From contig JADEXJ010000049.1 in assembly GCA_015207195.1 (NCBI GenBank), forward strand, positions 1 through 37,954: DNA of 37,954 nt, written 5' to 3'. Below, piece by piece: positions 25,812-35,400 of this stretch (positions are counted from its first letter, which is position 1; each line of letters begins with the position of its first letter). A program made the translations under genes and the position numbers. The stretch is from Pleurocapsales cyanobacterium LEGE 10410. GTDB lineage: Bacteria > Cyanobacteriota > Cyanobacteriia > Cyanobacteriales > Xenococcaceae. The notes under the pieces were generated by a model, which searched no databases, was not told the origin of the DNA, and was given only the letters and a program-made list of their open reading frames with translations.

Positions 25812-26531
25812 TTGTCTGCATCCAATTTAGATAAACCAATCAACCGACTGCTGGCTGCTCTACCCCAACAGGTGTATCAAAGTCTCGTTCCTTATTTGCA
25901 ACCAGTAGAGCTTCCCCAACATCAAATTCTCTACCATGCAGGGGAACACTATGATTATGCTTACTTTCCCTCTCACTCAATTGTCTCGACGGTAGCAATC
26001 ATGGAAAATGGTTCGACCACGGAGATTGGAGTCATTGGTAATGAAGGTATGGTAGGACTGCCAATAATTCTTGATACAAATTATACTAACTCTACTGCCA
26101 TAGTTCAGGTGGGTGACGGTGGATATAGAATTTCTGCCAAACATCTGCAACAAGAGTTGAATCTTTATCCAGAGCTAAAGCGTCTGTTGATGCGTTATGT
26201 TCAAGCTCGAATTATCGAACTCGGTCAAACTGCTGCCTGCAATCGCTATCATAGTATCGAACAGCGATTTGCTCGTTGGCTGTTAACGGTAAGCAAAAAC
26301 ATCCAAAAAGACGAATTTCAGTTGACTCAAGAGTTTATTGCCCAGATGATAGGCGTACGTCGTACGGGAGTGTCTGAAGTAGCTGGCAAATTTCAAAAAG
26401 AAGGTATCATTAGCTACAGTCGTGGCAAAATAAACATTCTCTCAGATAAGAAGCTAGAAGCATCAGCCTGCGAATGTTATAAATTAATCGATAGTGAATT
26501 TTCTCGGTTGCTGGGAGAACGCGAGCAGTAG
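25812..26531 (+). CDS. Crp/Fnr-family transcription regulator (paralogue 2)
   Basis: A 239-aa paralogue of the preceding gene, also starting with TTG (MSASNLDKPINRLL). Shared blocks are the YFPSHSIVSTVAIMENGSTTEIGVIGNEGMVGLP sensor region (two parts), the CNRYHSIEQRFARWLL hinge and the FIAQMIGVRRTGVSEVAGKFQKEGII helix-turn-helix. The recognition helix RRTGVSE is identical in both, so they probably bind the same or very similar DNA sites while differing in the sensor domain. The C-terminus is ~10 residues longer. Ligand unknown. Confidence 0.9.
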   Translation: MSASNLDKPINRLLAALPQQVYQSLVPYLQPVELPQHQILYHAGEHYDYAYFPSHSIVSTVAIMENGSTTEIGVIGNEGMVGLPIILDTNYTNSTAIVQVGDGGYRISAKHLQQELNLYPELKRLLMRYVQARIIELGQTAACNRYHSIEQRFARWLLTVSKNIQKDEFQLTQEFIAQMIGVRRTGVSEVAGKFQKEGIISYSRGKINILSDKKLEASACECYKLIDSEFSRLLGEREQ

Positions 26532-26711
26532 AAGATTTTTGAAGTCATTCCCCCTCAATTCTCATAGCGCGATCGTTGATGCTTGTTAGTGGGTAGGGTG
26601 GCGAAGCGGTTGTACGGAAGCCCGACGCAGCGATCGCTCTACCAGTTCGTCTATATTGCCTCGATACCCATTTACCCTCTGGTTGTTTTAGGACACAATC
26701 GAGGGAGATAG

Positions 26712-26771
26712 TTTTTTGTAAAAAAAGCCTCAGAACAAGAGGGGTGGACAGTAACCCACGATCCCGATCAT
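26712..26771 (+). pseudogene. Possible XisH-like relic
   Basis: After an in-frame TAG (26709-26711) the frame reads FFVKKASEQEGWTVTHDPDH. This resembles the N-terminal FVKKALEKEGWTITHDP region of XisH, an fdxN-element excision controlling factor protein. The similarity stops after ~20 residues. It is based on memory of the family and is tentative. The surrounding 26532-26850 has no other gene that I can support. Confidence 0.3.
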
Positions 26772-26850
26772 TTGTTTTCTAAAGCAATATGCCCTCACTA
26801 TAATAAAAAGGAAAACTGCCTAACTTTGCCAGCCAATTTATATTATAGTA

Positions 26851-27327
26851 ATGATATTTTTGCGTTATCTTGTTGTTACGGCGATCGCCATACTGTTTGC
26901 TTTTACCGTCTCTGCCACATCGGAAGTAGATGGACTGATTACACAGCCAAGTGCTAATTCCGTCGATGTAACCATAGAAAAGTTCGAGGAAGCAGCAACA
27001 AAAAGAGGACTTAAAGTTTTCGCCCGTTTAGATCATGCTGCTGCTGCGGAGTCGGTTGGTTTGGAAATGCCACAGGCAACTGTTATCGTGTTCGGCAATC
27101 CCCGTGTCGGTACCCCAGTTTTTATCGAAACTCCGACAGTGGCGATCGATCTTCCCCCCAAGGCAATGGTCTGGGAGGATTCTGACGGCAAAGTGTTTTT
27201 GAGCTACAATTCTGCTGAATTTCTGTTCGATACGATCTATGCTCGACACGGGATAGAATCCGATCGAGCGGTCAAGGCAAAAGTCGCCAGCCTATATGCA
27301 GACATTGCTGACGAGGCGGTGAATTAG
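26851..27327 (+). CDS. DUF302-domain protein, exported
   Basis: A 158-aa protein with an N-terminal signal or anchor (MIFLRYLVVTAIAILFAFTV). The mature part starts with VDVTIEKFEEAATKRGLKVFARLDHAAAAESVGLEM. The DUF302 core continues with TVIVFGNPRVGTPVFIETPTVAIDLPPKAMVWEDSDGKVFLSYN (two parts). DUF302 is a small alpha/beta domain of unknown function found in many bacteria, often alone or near redox or heavy-metal genes. The gene looks intact although its neighbours are relics. No ribosome binding site is obvious. Confidence 0.85.
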   Translation: MIFLRYLVVTAIAILFAFTVSATSEVDGLITQPSANSVDVTIEKFEEAATKRGLKVFARLDHAAAAESVGLEMPQATVIVFGNPRVGTPVFIETPTVAIDLPPKAMVWEDSDGKVFLSYNSAEFLFDTIYARHGIESDRAVKAKVASLYADIADEAVN

Positions 27328-27363
27328 GATAGTTAATAGCCTCTAGCCGATCCAAAACTGCCA

Positions 27364-27541
27364 TTAAATCTTCAATATTGGTAATCTTACTTCAAAAACA
27401 CTCCCTTGACCTATTTGACTGCGAACACTGATGTCACCTTGATGACGTTTGGCAATCTCATAGGCGATCGCCAGTCCCAACCCCAATCCTTTGTTCTGAC
27501 GCGATCGCTGTAGCCGAATTTTGTAGTAGTTGTTTGGCTCT
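27364..27541 (-). pseudogene. Histidine kinase C-terminal relic (HATPase end)
   Basis: The minus strand reads KGLGLGLAIAYEIAKRHQG, then DISVRSQIGQGSVFEVRLP and a TAA at 27364. This is the G2 box and last strand of a HATPase_c domain. Upstream residues (NNYYKIRLQRSRQN) lose the pattern, and the frame ends at the repeat-rich DNA at 27541. Only the last ~50 residues of a sensor kinase remain. It has no start and no H-box. Confidence 0.8.
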
Positions 27542-27616
27542 AATCATCAGATAATACTAAATCCTGTTCACAGAGGGGACTTATGTATCGCCCCCTATAT
27601 CCCCCACCTCTCCAAA

Positions 27617-27635
27617 CCTCTCCTGAAAGGAGAGG
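27617..27635. repeat. Short perfect hairpin at pseudogene junction
   Basis: CCTCTCC TGAAA GGAGAGG, a 7-bp stem with a 5-base loop, followed by a second palindrome CCCCTATAGGGG. It lies between the kinase relic and the truncated RND gene, as expected for a small repeat or deletion junction. No T-tract, so a terminator is unlikely. Confidence 0.55.
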
Positions 27636-27644
27636 CTCAGTTGA

Positions 27645-30252
27645 TGTCCCCCTATAGGGGGACTTATAGGGGATGTGGTTGAAGCAATTGAAGAACAGAA
27701 TTTGCAGGTAGGTGCGGGGCGAATCGGACAAGCACCAGTACCAGAGGGACAAGATTTTCAGATCACTCTACAAATTGCGGGACGTTTGCAGGATGTCTCA
27801 GAGTTTGAAGAGATGGTGTTGGCAACAGGAGAAGATGGCAGTTTAGTCAAAGTTAAAGATGTAGGAAGAGTAGAGTTGGGGGCAGAAAACTACAATACTT
27901 TTGCTCGCTACAATGGCTTACCTGCTTTTGGCAATCAGGTGTTGCAAGTTCCTGGTTCTAATGCCTTAGAAATTGCTAATGCGGTCAAAGAAAGGATGGC
28001 AGAATTAGCGGAAAACTTCCCTCCAGGCTATAGCTATGCTTTCCCTTACGACCCGACTCTATTTGTGATCGAATCGCGTAAGGAAACGGTTACGACTTTA
28101 ATTCAAGCAATTGTTTTGGTAGTTATCGTGCTGTTCTTCTTTCTGCAAAACTGGCAGTCTACCATTGTTCCTGCGGTAGTTATTCCCGTGTCGCTAATCG
28201 GTACTTTTGCCTTTATTAAAGTCTTTGGCTTCTCAATTAACTCCCTGACTCTATTCGGTTTGACCCTAGCAACGGGGATGGTAGTAGACGATGCGATTGT
28301 GGTGGTAGAAGATATTGCAGCCAAGGTGCAGCAACAGGGTATGAAGCCCCATTTAGCTGCGATTGAGGCAATGCGGGAGTTAACGGGGGCGGTAATTGCT
28401 ACTTCTTTAGTATTGCTGGCGGTATTTATTCCCGTAGCTTTCTTTCCAGGGACAACAGGGCAGCTATACAAACAGTTTGCCTTAACCATTGCCTTTTCAG
28501 TCATTATTTCTACTTTTAACGCTTTAACTCTGACACCTGCTTTATCAGCTTTGTTACTCAGAAGGGGACAACAGCCAGGAGGATGGTTAGGTAAGATTTT
28601 TAGTTGGGTTAACAGAGGGATCGATGCCACGCGGAGGGGATATAAAAAGTCTCTAGATGTCTTAACTAAAATGCGTCTGGTGGTTTTAGGCGGTTTTGCC
28701 GTCTTATTAGTGGCTGCTGGCTGGCTTTATACCAACGTTCCTACGGCATTTTTACCTGATGAAGATTTGGGCTTAATTATCAACATCGTCCAAGCACCTG
28801 AAGGAGTATCTTTGGACTATACCAGTAGAGTCTTAGAGAAGGTAGAACAAACACTATCAGAAGTACCAGAAATTGAGGGGACTTTTACTTTAGGTGGCTT
28901 TAGCTTCAATGGGAATACTGCCAATAACGGCATTGTCTTTGCCCCTTTAAGACCTTGGGGCGATCGCACTGCGGAAGAATCACAACAGAACGTAATTGCC
29001 AAAATTGCCGAACCCCTATCCCAAATTCAAGAAGCCAATATTCTCTCTTTTGGTCGTCCCGCCATTCAGGGCTTGGGTAATGTCGGAGGTTTTGTCTTCC
29101 AACTACAGGATCGGGGTAACAACGATATTCAGGTTTTTGTCGATGCCATGAATCAGTTAATCGCCCGCGCCAACGAAGCACCAGAACTTCAGGGAGTATT
29201 TAGTACCTATACCGCTAACTCTCCGCAAATGAGTATTGAAATCGATCGCGATCGCGCTCAGGCTCTACAAATTCCGATCGATGAAATTCTCAACACCATA
29301 CAGGGCTATATCGGTTCCCAATACGTCAATGACTTTAATGCTTTTGGGCGTACCTATCGGGTTTACGTTCAGGCTGACGGGGAGTTTCGCACCAATCCCC
29401 AGGCGATCGAAGCTCTATACGTGCGCTCTGATACAGGTGACATGATTCCTCTGGGAAATGTCTTGAGTTTTGAATCGACTACAGGACCACAAACTATTAA
29501 TCACTATAATCTCTTTCGCTCGATAGAAATCAACGGCAATGCTGCCGATGGCTACAGTTCGGGTCAGGCGATCGCAGCAATGGAAAGAATTGCAGCCGAA
29601 GTTTTACCTAATAATATGGGCTTTGAATGGTCGGGTATTTCACTAGAAGAACAAGAATCGGGGGGACAAGCACCGTTTATCTTTGCTCTGGGTTTGGTGT
29701 TCGTATTTCTGGTACTAGCAGCCCAGTATGAAAACTTTATCGACCCAATTATAATCATGTTAGCCGTCCCCCTAGCGATGTTGGGTGCGCTGTTAGCTGT
29801 TTGGCTGCGGGGCTTTCCCAATGATGTCTACTGTCAAGTGGGTTTAGTTATGCTGATCGGTTTGGCGAGTAAAAACGCAATTCTGATTGTGGAATTTACC
29901 AATCAGTTAAGAGAACAGGGGCTTTCTATTACTAAAGCAGCCTTACAAGCATCAGAACAACGTCTGCGCCCCATTATCATGACCGCTATCTCTACTTTAC
30001 TCGGTATCTTTCCCCTTAACTATCGCCACGGGTGCGGGGGCTGCTAGTCGTCAATCATTGGGTACGGCTGTTTTCGGTGGCATGGTAGTCGCTACTTTCT
30101 TGAGTCTATTTATCGTTCCCGTGTTGTATATCGTCATTGCTTCACTTTTCTGTCGTTTTAAAGATAACTGTCGCGATCTCTCGCCGATGAAGGAACAGGC
30201 AGACAAGATGAATGGTTCTCGTTCAAGACAGGAAGTAGGAAGTAGGGAGTAA
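27645..30252 (+). pseudogene. RND (AcrB/HAE1) efflux pump, truncated and frameshifted
   Basis: The open frame (start usable at GTG 27675) begins at VVEAIEEQNLQVGAGRIGQA, equivalent to about residue 190 of AcrB. The first transmembrane helix and much of the porter domain are missing. Most of the pump follows: KDVGRVELGAENY, TM helices from ~VVIVLFFFLQNW, and GMVVDDAIVVVEDI with the proton-relay Asp pair. At 30012-30015 a run of four C in place of three shifts the frame to a stop at 30045-30047. The true end (LTIATGAGAASRQSLGTAVF, then FGGMVVATFLSLFIVPVLYIV) continues in another frame to 30252, where the stop lies in a heptamer-like sequence. No membrane-fusion or outer-membrane partner gene is present. 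Non-functional. Confidence 0.88.
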
Positions 30253-30254
30253 CT

Positions 30255-30893
30255 CTACTCATTCTGAGTTTCCAACTGTGTCAGTCCCCGCTTGAGGGCT
30301 TCAATTACCGCCTGAGTGCGATCGCTGACATCTAGTTTAGCGAAAATATTGTTGATATGAAACTTAACCGTAGCTTCGGAGATAGTCAGTATATCGCCGA
30401 TTTCTTGGTTATTCCTACCATAAGCAATCTGTTGCAGAACTTCTGTTTCCCGTTTGGTTAAATTGGGTCGTTCTAAACGTTCTGCTAGCTTGAGGCTGAC
30501 CCCTGTAGGAATATAGCGTTTACCTCCATGAACGGTACGAATAATTTCTAAAATCTTCTCACAAGGCGTATCTTTCAAGAGATAAGACTTTGCTCCCGCC
30601 TGTAGCCCGCGATAGATATCTTCATCGGTGTCATAGATAGTGAACATAATAATGCAGGCAGTGGGAAACTCGGCACGGATGGTTTGAATTGCCTCTACAC
30701 CGCCAATCTGGGGCATCCGCAGGTCGAGAATGGCGATATCGGGCTGTAGCTCGCGATATTCGGCGATCGCCTCTCGTCCATTATTGAGTTCGGCAACCAC
30801 ATTCATGTCTTCTTGGTCATCCAGCAGTGCTACTAATCCCTGTCGGACAATGGGATGGTCGTCAGCAATAATAATCCGAATCTCTGAACTCAT
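30255..30893 (-). CDS. NarL/LuxR-family response regulator
   Basis: A 212-aa regulator. The receiver domain (1-120) has IIIADDHPIVRQG (acidic pocket), ILDLRMPQIGG with the phospho-acceptor Asp near residue 55, and SYLLKDTP with the conserved Lys. The C-terminal LuxR helix-turn-helix begins NLTKRETEVLQQIAYGRNN and continues ISEATVKFHINNIFAKL. It is the natural partner of the NarX-type histidine kinase at 32411-37045, which lies upstream in the same direction with a 1.5-kb block between them. It converges with the RND relic, with two bases between the stops. DNA targets unknown. Confidence 0.92.
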   Translation of the reverse strand: MSSEIRIIIADDHPIVRQGLVALLDDQEDMNVVAELNNGREAIAEYRELQPDIAILDLRMPQIGGVEAIQTIRAEFPTACIIMFTIYDTDEDIYRGLQAGAKSYLLKDTPCEKILEIIRTVHGGKRYIPTGVSLKLAERLERPNLTKRETEVLQQIAYGRNNQEIGDILTISEATVKFHINNIFAKLDVSDRTQAVIEALKRGLTQLETQNE

Positions 30894-31072
30894 GACGAAT
30901 TAAACGATTGAGAGTTTCCTGAATGGGTTAATAGCTTCAACACGAACTTTTATCATCCTAGACTTTCCTCAAGCAGATTTCAATCCCGAACTTCTCGCTC
31001 GCAAATCTTTTAGTTCTCGGTCAATAACCTTGTAGCCTTGCGTATTTAACGTCGGGACGCTTTAAAAAATTG

Positions 31073-31121
31073 CTACTCCCTACTCCCTACTCCCTACTCC
31101 CTACTCCCTACTTCCTACTTG
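31073..31121 (+). repeat. CTACTCC heptamer array (left of Uma2 cassette)
   Basis: Five exact CTACTCC units followed by CTACTTC and CTACTTG. The same unit in the same orientation occurs at 32390-32431. Confidence 0.9.
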
Positions 31122-31175
31122 TTTCACATCTTTGCTAGAATCAAACCATTACCAAACCACGTAGGAGAAAGACCC

Positions 31176-31889
31176 GTGGCGTTTTCATACCTCAATCGAC
31201 ATTTACCCAGTGCTGAGGAACTTCCCTGTTCGGATGATATTCCCGTGGATAATGAAGACCAAAATCTTTTGCCTAATCTACTGCTGTTGCTCTTGACTCA
31301 TGTATGGTCTGAGCGTTTAGATTGGTATTTTGGGGTAGATATGGCAATCTATCACACTACTGGATTAAATCCTCGCGTACCTGTCGTACCAGATGCGTTT
31401 TTGAGTTTGGGAGTAGAACGCAAAAAGGGGGGCAAATCGCGACGTAGCTACGTAGTTTGGGAAGAAGAAGGAATTGTGCCGATTTGGGTGCTGGAAATGG
31501 TTTCCCATCAGCCAGGCAATGAATATACAGACAAGATGGATCTCTATGCCAAGCTAGGGGTACTGTACTATGTAGTTTATAACCCTGAATTTTGGCAGCG
31601 CGATCGCCATCAACCCGTGGAAATATATAAGCTAGAGAATGGCAGCTATCAACTGCAAATCGGCGAACCCTACTGGATGAGCGAAGTGGGTTTGGGTATT
31701 GGTCGCTATGAAGCACAAATAGGGGGGATAACTCAAGAAATTCTTACCTGGTACGACGCGCAGGGCGATCGCCATTTGAGTGGAGAAGAACAGCAACGAC
31801 AAAGAGCCGAGCAGGAACGACAACGAGCAGAAAGGTTAGAAGCCTATTTGCGATCGCAGGGCATCGATCCAGAGCAACTACCAGAATGA
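31176..31889 (+). CDS. Uma2-family (DUF820) putative restriction-endonuclease-fold protein
   Basis: A 237-aa protein starting at GTG 31176 (VAFSYLNRHLPSAEEL), with TAGGAGA just upstream. A longer frame from 31119 has no ribosome binding site and overlaps the heptamer array. The DUF820 core has VPVVPDAFLSLGV with the catalytic-type Asp, WVLEMVSHQPGNEYTDKMDLYAKLGVLYYVVYNPE (two parts) with the PD-(D/E)XK-like Glu and Lys, and a charged QRQRAEQERQRAERLEAYLR coiled tail ending in GIDPEQLP. These are highly expanded in cyanobacteria and their function is unknown. The stop codon starts a heptamer array. Confidence 0.88.
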   Translation: MAFSYLNRHLPSAEELPCSDDIPVDNEDQNLLPNLLLLLLTHVWSERLDWYFGVDMAIYHTTGLNPRVPVVPDAFLSLGVERKKGGKSRRSYVVWEEEGIVPIWVLEMVSHQPGNEYTDKMDLYAKLGVLYYVVYNPEFWQRDRHQPVEIYKLENGSYQLQIGEPYWMSEVGLGIGRYEAQIGGITQEILTWYDAQGDRHLSGEEQQRQRAEQERQRAERLEAYLRSQGIDPEQLPE

Positions 31890-31911
31890 GTAGTGAGTAG
31901 TGAGTAGTGAG
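31888..31911 (+). repeat. GAGTAGT heptamer array
   Basis: Three GAGTAGT units plus GAG, starting within the Uma2 stop codon. Confidence 0.88.
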
Positions 31912-31916
31912 TTTTT

Positions 31917-32291
31917 TTACTTGTTTTGTTTTAGTTTTTTGGTGGTAGAAATAAGTATTTTGATTACTCTGTCAAGTTCTGGTAGCATTTTACTGAATCT
32001 AGCTTCAGATACGATATTGGAATCAATCATTACTTCAACCCAATATTGGCATTCAGAAGCCTCTTTTAGCGCAATAGAATATTTTGATAGAAAATCTGCT
32101 CTCGACTGAGCAAACTTGGCTTCTGCACAGTTCGCTCCAATAGAAGTACCAGAACGTAAGAACTGTTTGGCTAATACCTTTGCAGCGTCATCATAATGTT
32201 TTTTGTTTAATTCCACGTAAGCCTTTATCACTCTAATAGCAAATACTTTCGTTCTCTGTTGGATACTAATATCTTTACCATCATTACTCAT
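31917..32291 (-). CDS. Four-helix-bundle protein (23S rRNA intervening-sequence type)
   Basis: A ~124-aa helical protein starting MSNDGKDISIQQRTKVFAIRV (or 15 bases upstream at 32306). The hallmark FLRSGTSIGANCAEA motif near residue 50 and SIALKEASECQYWVEVM identify the IVP/PF05635 family. Members of this family occur in 23S rRNA intervening sequences of some bacteria, and elsewhere as free small ORFs, often in diversity-generating retroelements (Avd) or repeats. Here no rRNA, reverse transcriptase or template repeat is nearby, so it is a stand-alone copy of unknown function between heptamer arrays. Confidence 0.87.
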   Translation of the reverse strand: MSNDGKDISIQQRTKVFAIRVIKAYVELNKKHYDDAAKVLAKQFLRSGTSIGANCAEAKFAQSRADFLSKYSIALKEASECQYWVEVMIDSNIVSEARFSKMLPELDRVIKILISTTKKLKQNK

Positions 32292-32389
32292 ATATTGAGA
32301 TCGCAAAAAAAAACTTCACTTGCTACTTACTATTCCCAAAACCTATAAAAACTTTTTTACTCCCTATCTGATCCCCGAATGGGGACTTT

Positions 32390-32431
32390 CTACTCCCTAC
32401 TCCCTACTCCCTACTCCCTACTCCCTACTTC
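32390..32431 (+). repeat. CTACTCC heptamer array overlapping kinase 3' end
   Basis: Five CTACTCC units and CTACTTC. The stop codon (32411-32413) and last seven codons of the histidine kinase are made from this array. Confidence 0.9.
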
Positions 32432-35400
32432 CACAACAAGAGCAATTTTCGTACCTTCACCTAAAATACTACTAACAGTTAACTGTCCTCCCAAGTTCTT
32501 TGCCCGTTGCTGCATCCCCATAAGTCCAAAACCGAGGCTTTGCTGGCTGGTATCGAAACCAGTTCCGTTATCCCGCACTTGTAAAGATAGCTGTTGGGGT
32601 TCGTAGGTTAGTTTAATCGCGATCTTGCTGGCGTTGGCGTGTTTAAGAGTGTTGGCGATCGCTTCTTGGACGATTCGCAGTAAATTCATTCCCAGGCTAG
32701 CTTTAAGTGGGTAAGCTTCTCCTAAAATAGTCACTTCTATTTCCACCCCTGTATCGGCGGTTAAGTGTTGGGCGACTTTGGGGATTAGGGTTGCCAAGTC
32801 TTGATATTGTAAGTCGTCTTGATAGAGAAACCAAACGGTGCGTCTTGCTTCTGCTAGAGCATCTTGTGCCAGAATGCAGGCAGTATTGATATGGCTGCGA
32901 ACTTTTTCGGGCTTGCTATTAAAAAAGTATTCTGCTACCTGTAGCTGCATCAGGATACCGCCAAAGGCTTGAGCGAGGGTATCGTGTATTTCTCGCGCCA
33001 TGCGGGTACGTTCTGCGATGAGAGCCGATTTTTTAGCTGCTTCAGCTAAATTAGTCAGTTGAATGGCTAAAGATGCCTGATTGGTTAGGGCGTAGATTAA
33101 CTCCAATTCTTCGGGTTTGAGGGCTGATTTGTGGTCAAAAGCCAAACCTAGCATACCAAGGGGTTTGTCTCCAATCATTAAAGCAACAGCAGCAGCCTCT
33201 TGATGTCCCATGCGCCGATGCCATTCTATAGTTCCATCCCAAAATAGCTCGGAAGTGTCTGTAGTGTTAAGAGAAACAATTTCTCCTGTCTCCAACATAT
33301 ATTGAAAACCAGGGGTTATATCGGCTGCAAAAGGTGAATGGAAAAGAGTTGGATCGTGTTCGGCTGCTCCTTGGTAAATCCTACCATGCCTTACTGTCAG
33401 GCGTTGTTGAAGAGTATGATTATCGGCATCGTATAGGAAAATATGCCCACAAACCGCACCGACTTGGCGGGTAATTTCTAAAACTACCTCACCAAGAAAT
33501 TCATCTAGATCGGCAGTATCGGTTAGCTTACCCAAGCTTCGCGAAAGAACGGCATTTACTTTAGTTAATTCTGCTGCTTTTTCCTGGGCTGCTTGTTCCC
33601 GTTCGAGTATGATAGTTGTTTCAGCTTCTTCTCGTTGCTGTTGAATCTGCTGGCGGTAAATGGCACTACCCACACAGCTTGCTGCGGTTTTGAATACCGC
33701 AATTTCTGGTGGAGTTAAACGTCTAGCTTCTCGGCAAAAATCAATACCGAAAGTTCCCCAATAGTTACCATTAACAAAAATCGGTACGTTATAAAGAGAT
33801 TTTACTCCTAGTTCTATTTGTCCGCTACGAAACGGTTCTGGTAATTCTTCAATAATTCCACCAGCCCAGTCTTTTATTTTTTCTTTACTTAACCAGTCTT
33901 TTAGTTCTTCCCAAGGAAATTCAAGCCATTCTGTTTGAGAAATTTGACAACTGGCATAGGGAGAATCCCATTCGTAAATTAAACGCAAGAAACCTAAAGT
34001 CTCGCCTGTATTATCTTCAAAATTCTGCAAGATGCAGACACGATCGCAATCTAAACTTTCTCCCAACATCTTCAAGGCTGCATTAATTCCCGCATCGAGA
34101 TCGGGTGTTGCTAGTAAGCGGTTGGCTGCATTAGCGGTAGCTTCTAACCATCTATCTCGTAAAGATAAGACTTGGTTACTTTTTTCTAATTGTGCTACCC
34201 GTTGCCGTTCGGCTTCGAGTAATGCCTGTTGCGCTCGTTTGAGTTCCGTAATATCGGTTTGTGTTCCCCAACCACCAATTATGTAACCATCTTCCACTTC
34301 AGTAACTACGTTTCCCAGAAGATAGCGTCGGTTGCCTAAGCGATCTATTTCTTCTGTTTCTGCATTGTAGATTCTAAATTCATCACTAATTATTTTTCGA
34401 TTAATTTCTCGATTGACTTCTGAATTGGAGATATAAAAATCATTAACCTTATTCCCGATTACTTCTTCTAAACTTTCAAAACCATACTGTTGTGCAAAAA
34501 CCTGATTGGCAATAACAATCCGATTATTACGATAACCAAGTTCTAATCGTTCTTCAATCGGTAGCGATACGGGAATTGGTTCATCAAACTCAAACCGATA
34601 AATTCCCTCATTACTCAACTCAAATAGAGTGCGATAGCGTTTTTCGGATGCTTTTAACGCCTCGTCTTGTTTTTCTCTTTCTATGGCTGCGGAAATACTA
34701 TCTACTGCAATGGCAAAAACTGCTGTATCTGTCTCGGCAAATACTCGCGCTTCTCGGCAATAATCAAAACTAAACACGCCCCAAAATTCTCCCTGCACCA
34801 TAATGGGAACCGAGGTCATGGAAACATTGCCCTGTGCTTGTAAGATACTCTTAGCGGGTTCATCTAGCTCGTCGATCGAAAAACTATAAACTTCTCCTTG
34901 AGTAAGTTTGTCTTGAAATTGCGGAAAATCCGACCAAAGTAAGGCGGTTTCTAATTCTGGCGTACAGTCAACTGAAGCTCTAATTCCTTCTCGACACCAT
35001 TCAGCAAAGATTTTTACGGCTGCTTCACCCGTAACGGGATCGGGAACGTTTTGCACTAGGCTACAGCGATCGCTCTGGGCTGCTTCTCCTAAGATTTGTA
35101 AAACTTCTGGTAATGCGGTTTTGTAGTCTGGCGATCGCAACAGGGAATTAGCAACAGTAGCTACAGCTTGCAGCAGTTTAGCTCTCTCTTGCGCCGATCT
35201 TTCCCTTTCTAATAAAACATTGCGATCGGCTTGTTCTTTTGCCCGTCTGGTGCGTTCACGCTCGATTGCCCCCCCAATACAGGCAGCAGCAGTTTTTAAA
35301 ATGCTTAGTTCCGCTTCGCTACGGTGCGTTGCTTCCCGACAGTCATCAAAGCCAGTCGCTCCCCAGTATTCACCCTCTACGAAAATAGGAACTTCATAAA

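Noticed and set aside
27645-30047. Intact RND efflux gene starting at GTG 27675
   Set aside because: About 190 N-terminal residues of the family are absent and the C-terminal end is out of frame.
30955-31060. Minus-strand frame reading NTQGYKVIDRELKDLRARSS
   Set aside because: Short, without start or recognisable family; possibly a relic, but not supportable.
31917-32291. Diversity-generating retroelement (Avd-like four-helix protein)
   Set aside because: No reverse transcriptase, template repeat or variable-repeat target gene is nearby.
31073-32431. CRISPR array from regularly repeated CTACTCC units
   Set aside because: Units are 7 bp in tandem with no spacers and no cas genes.
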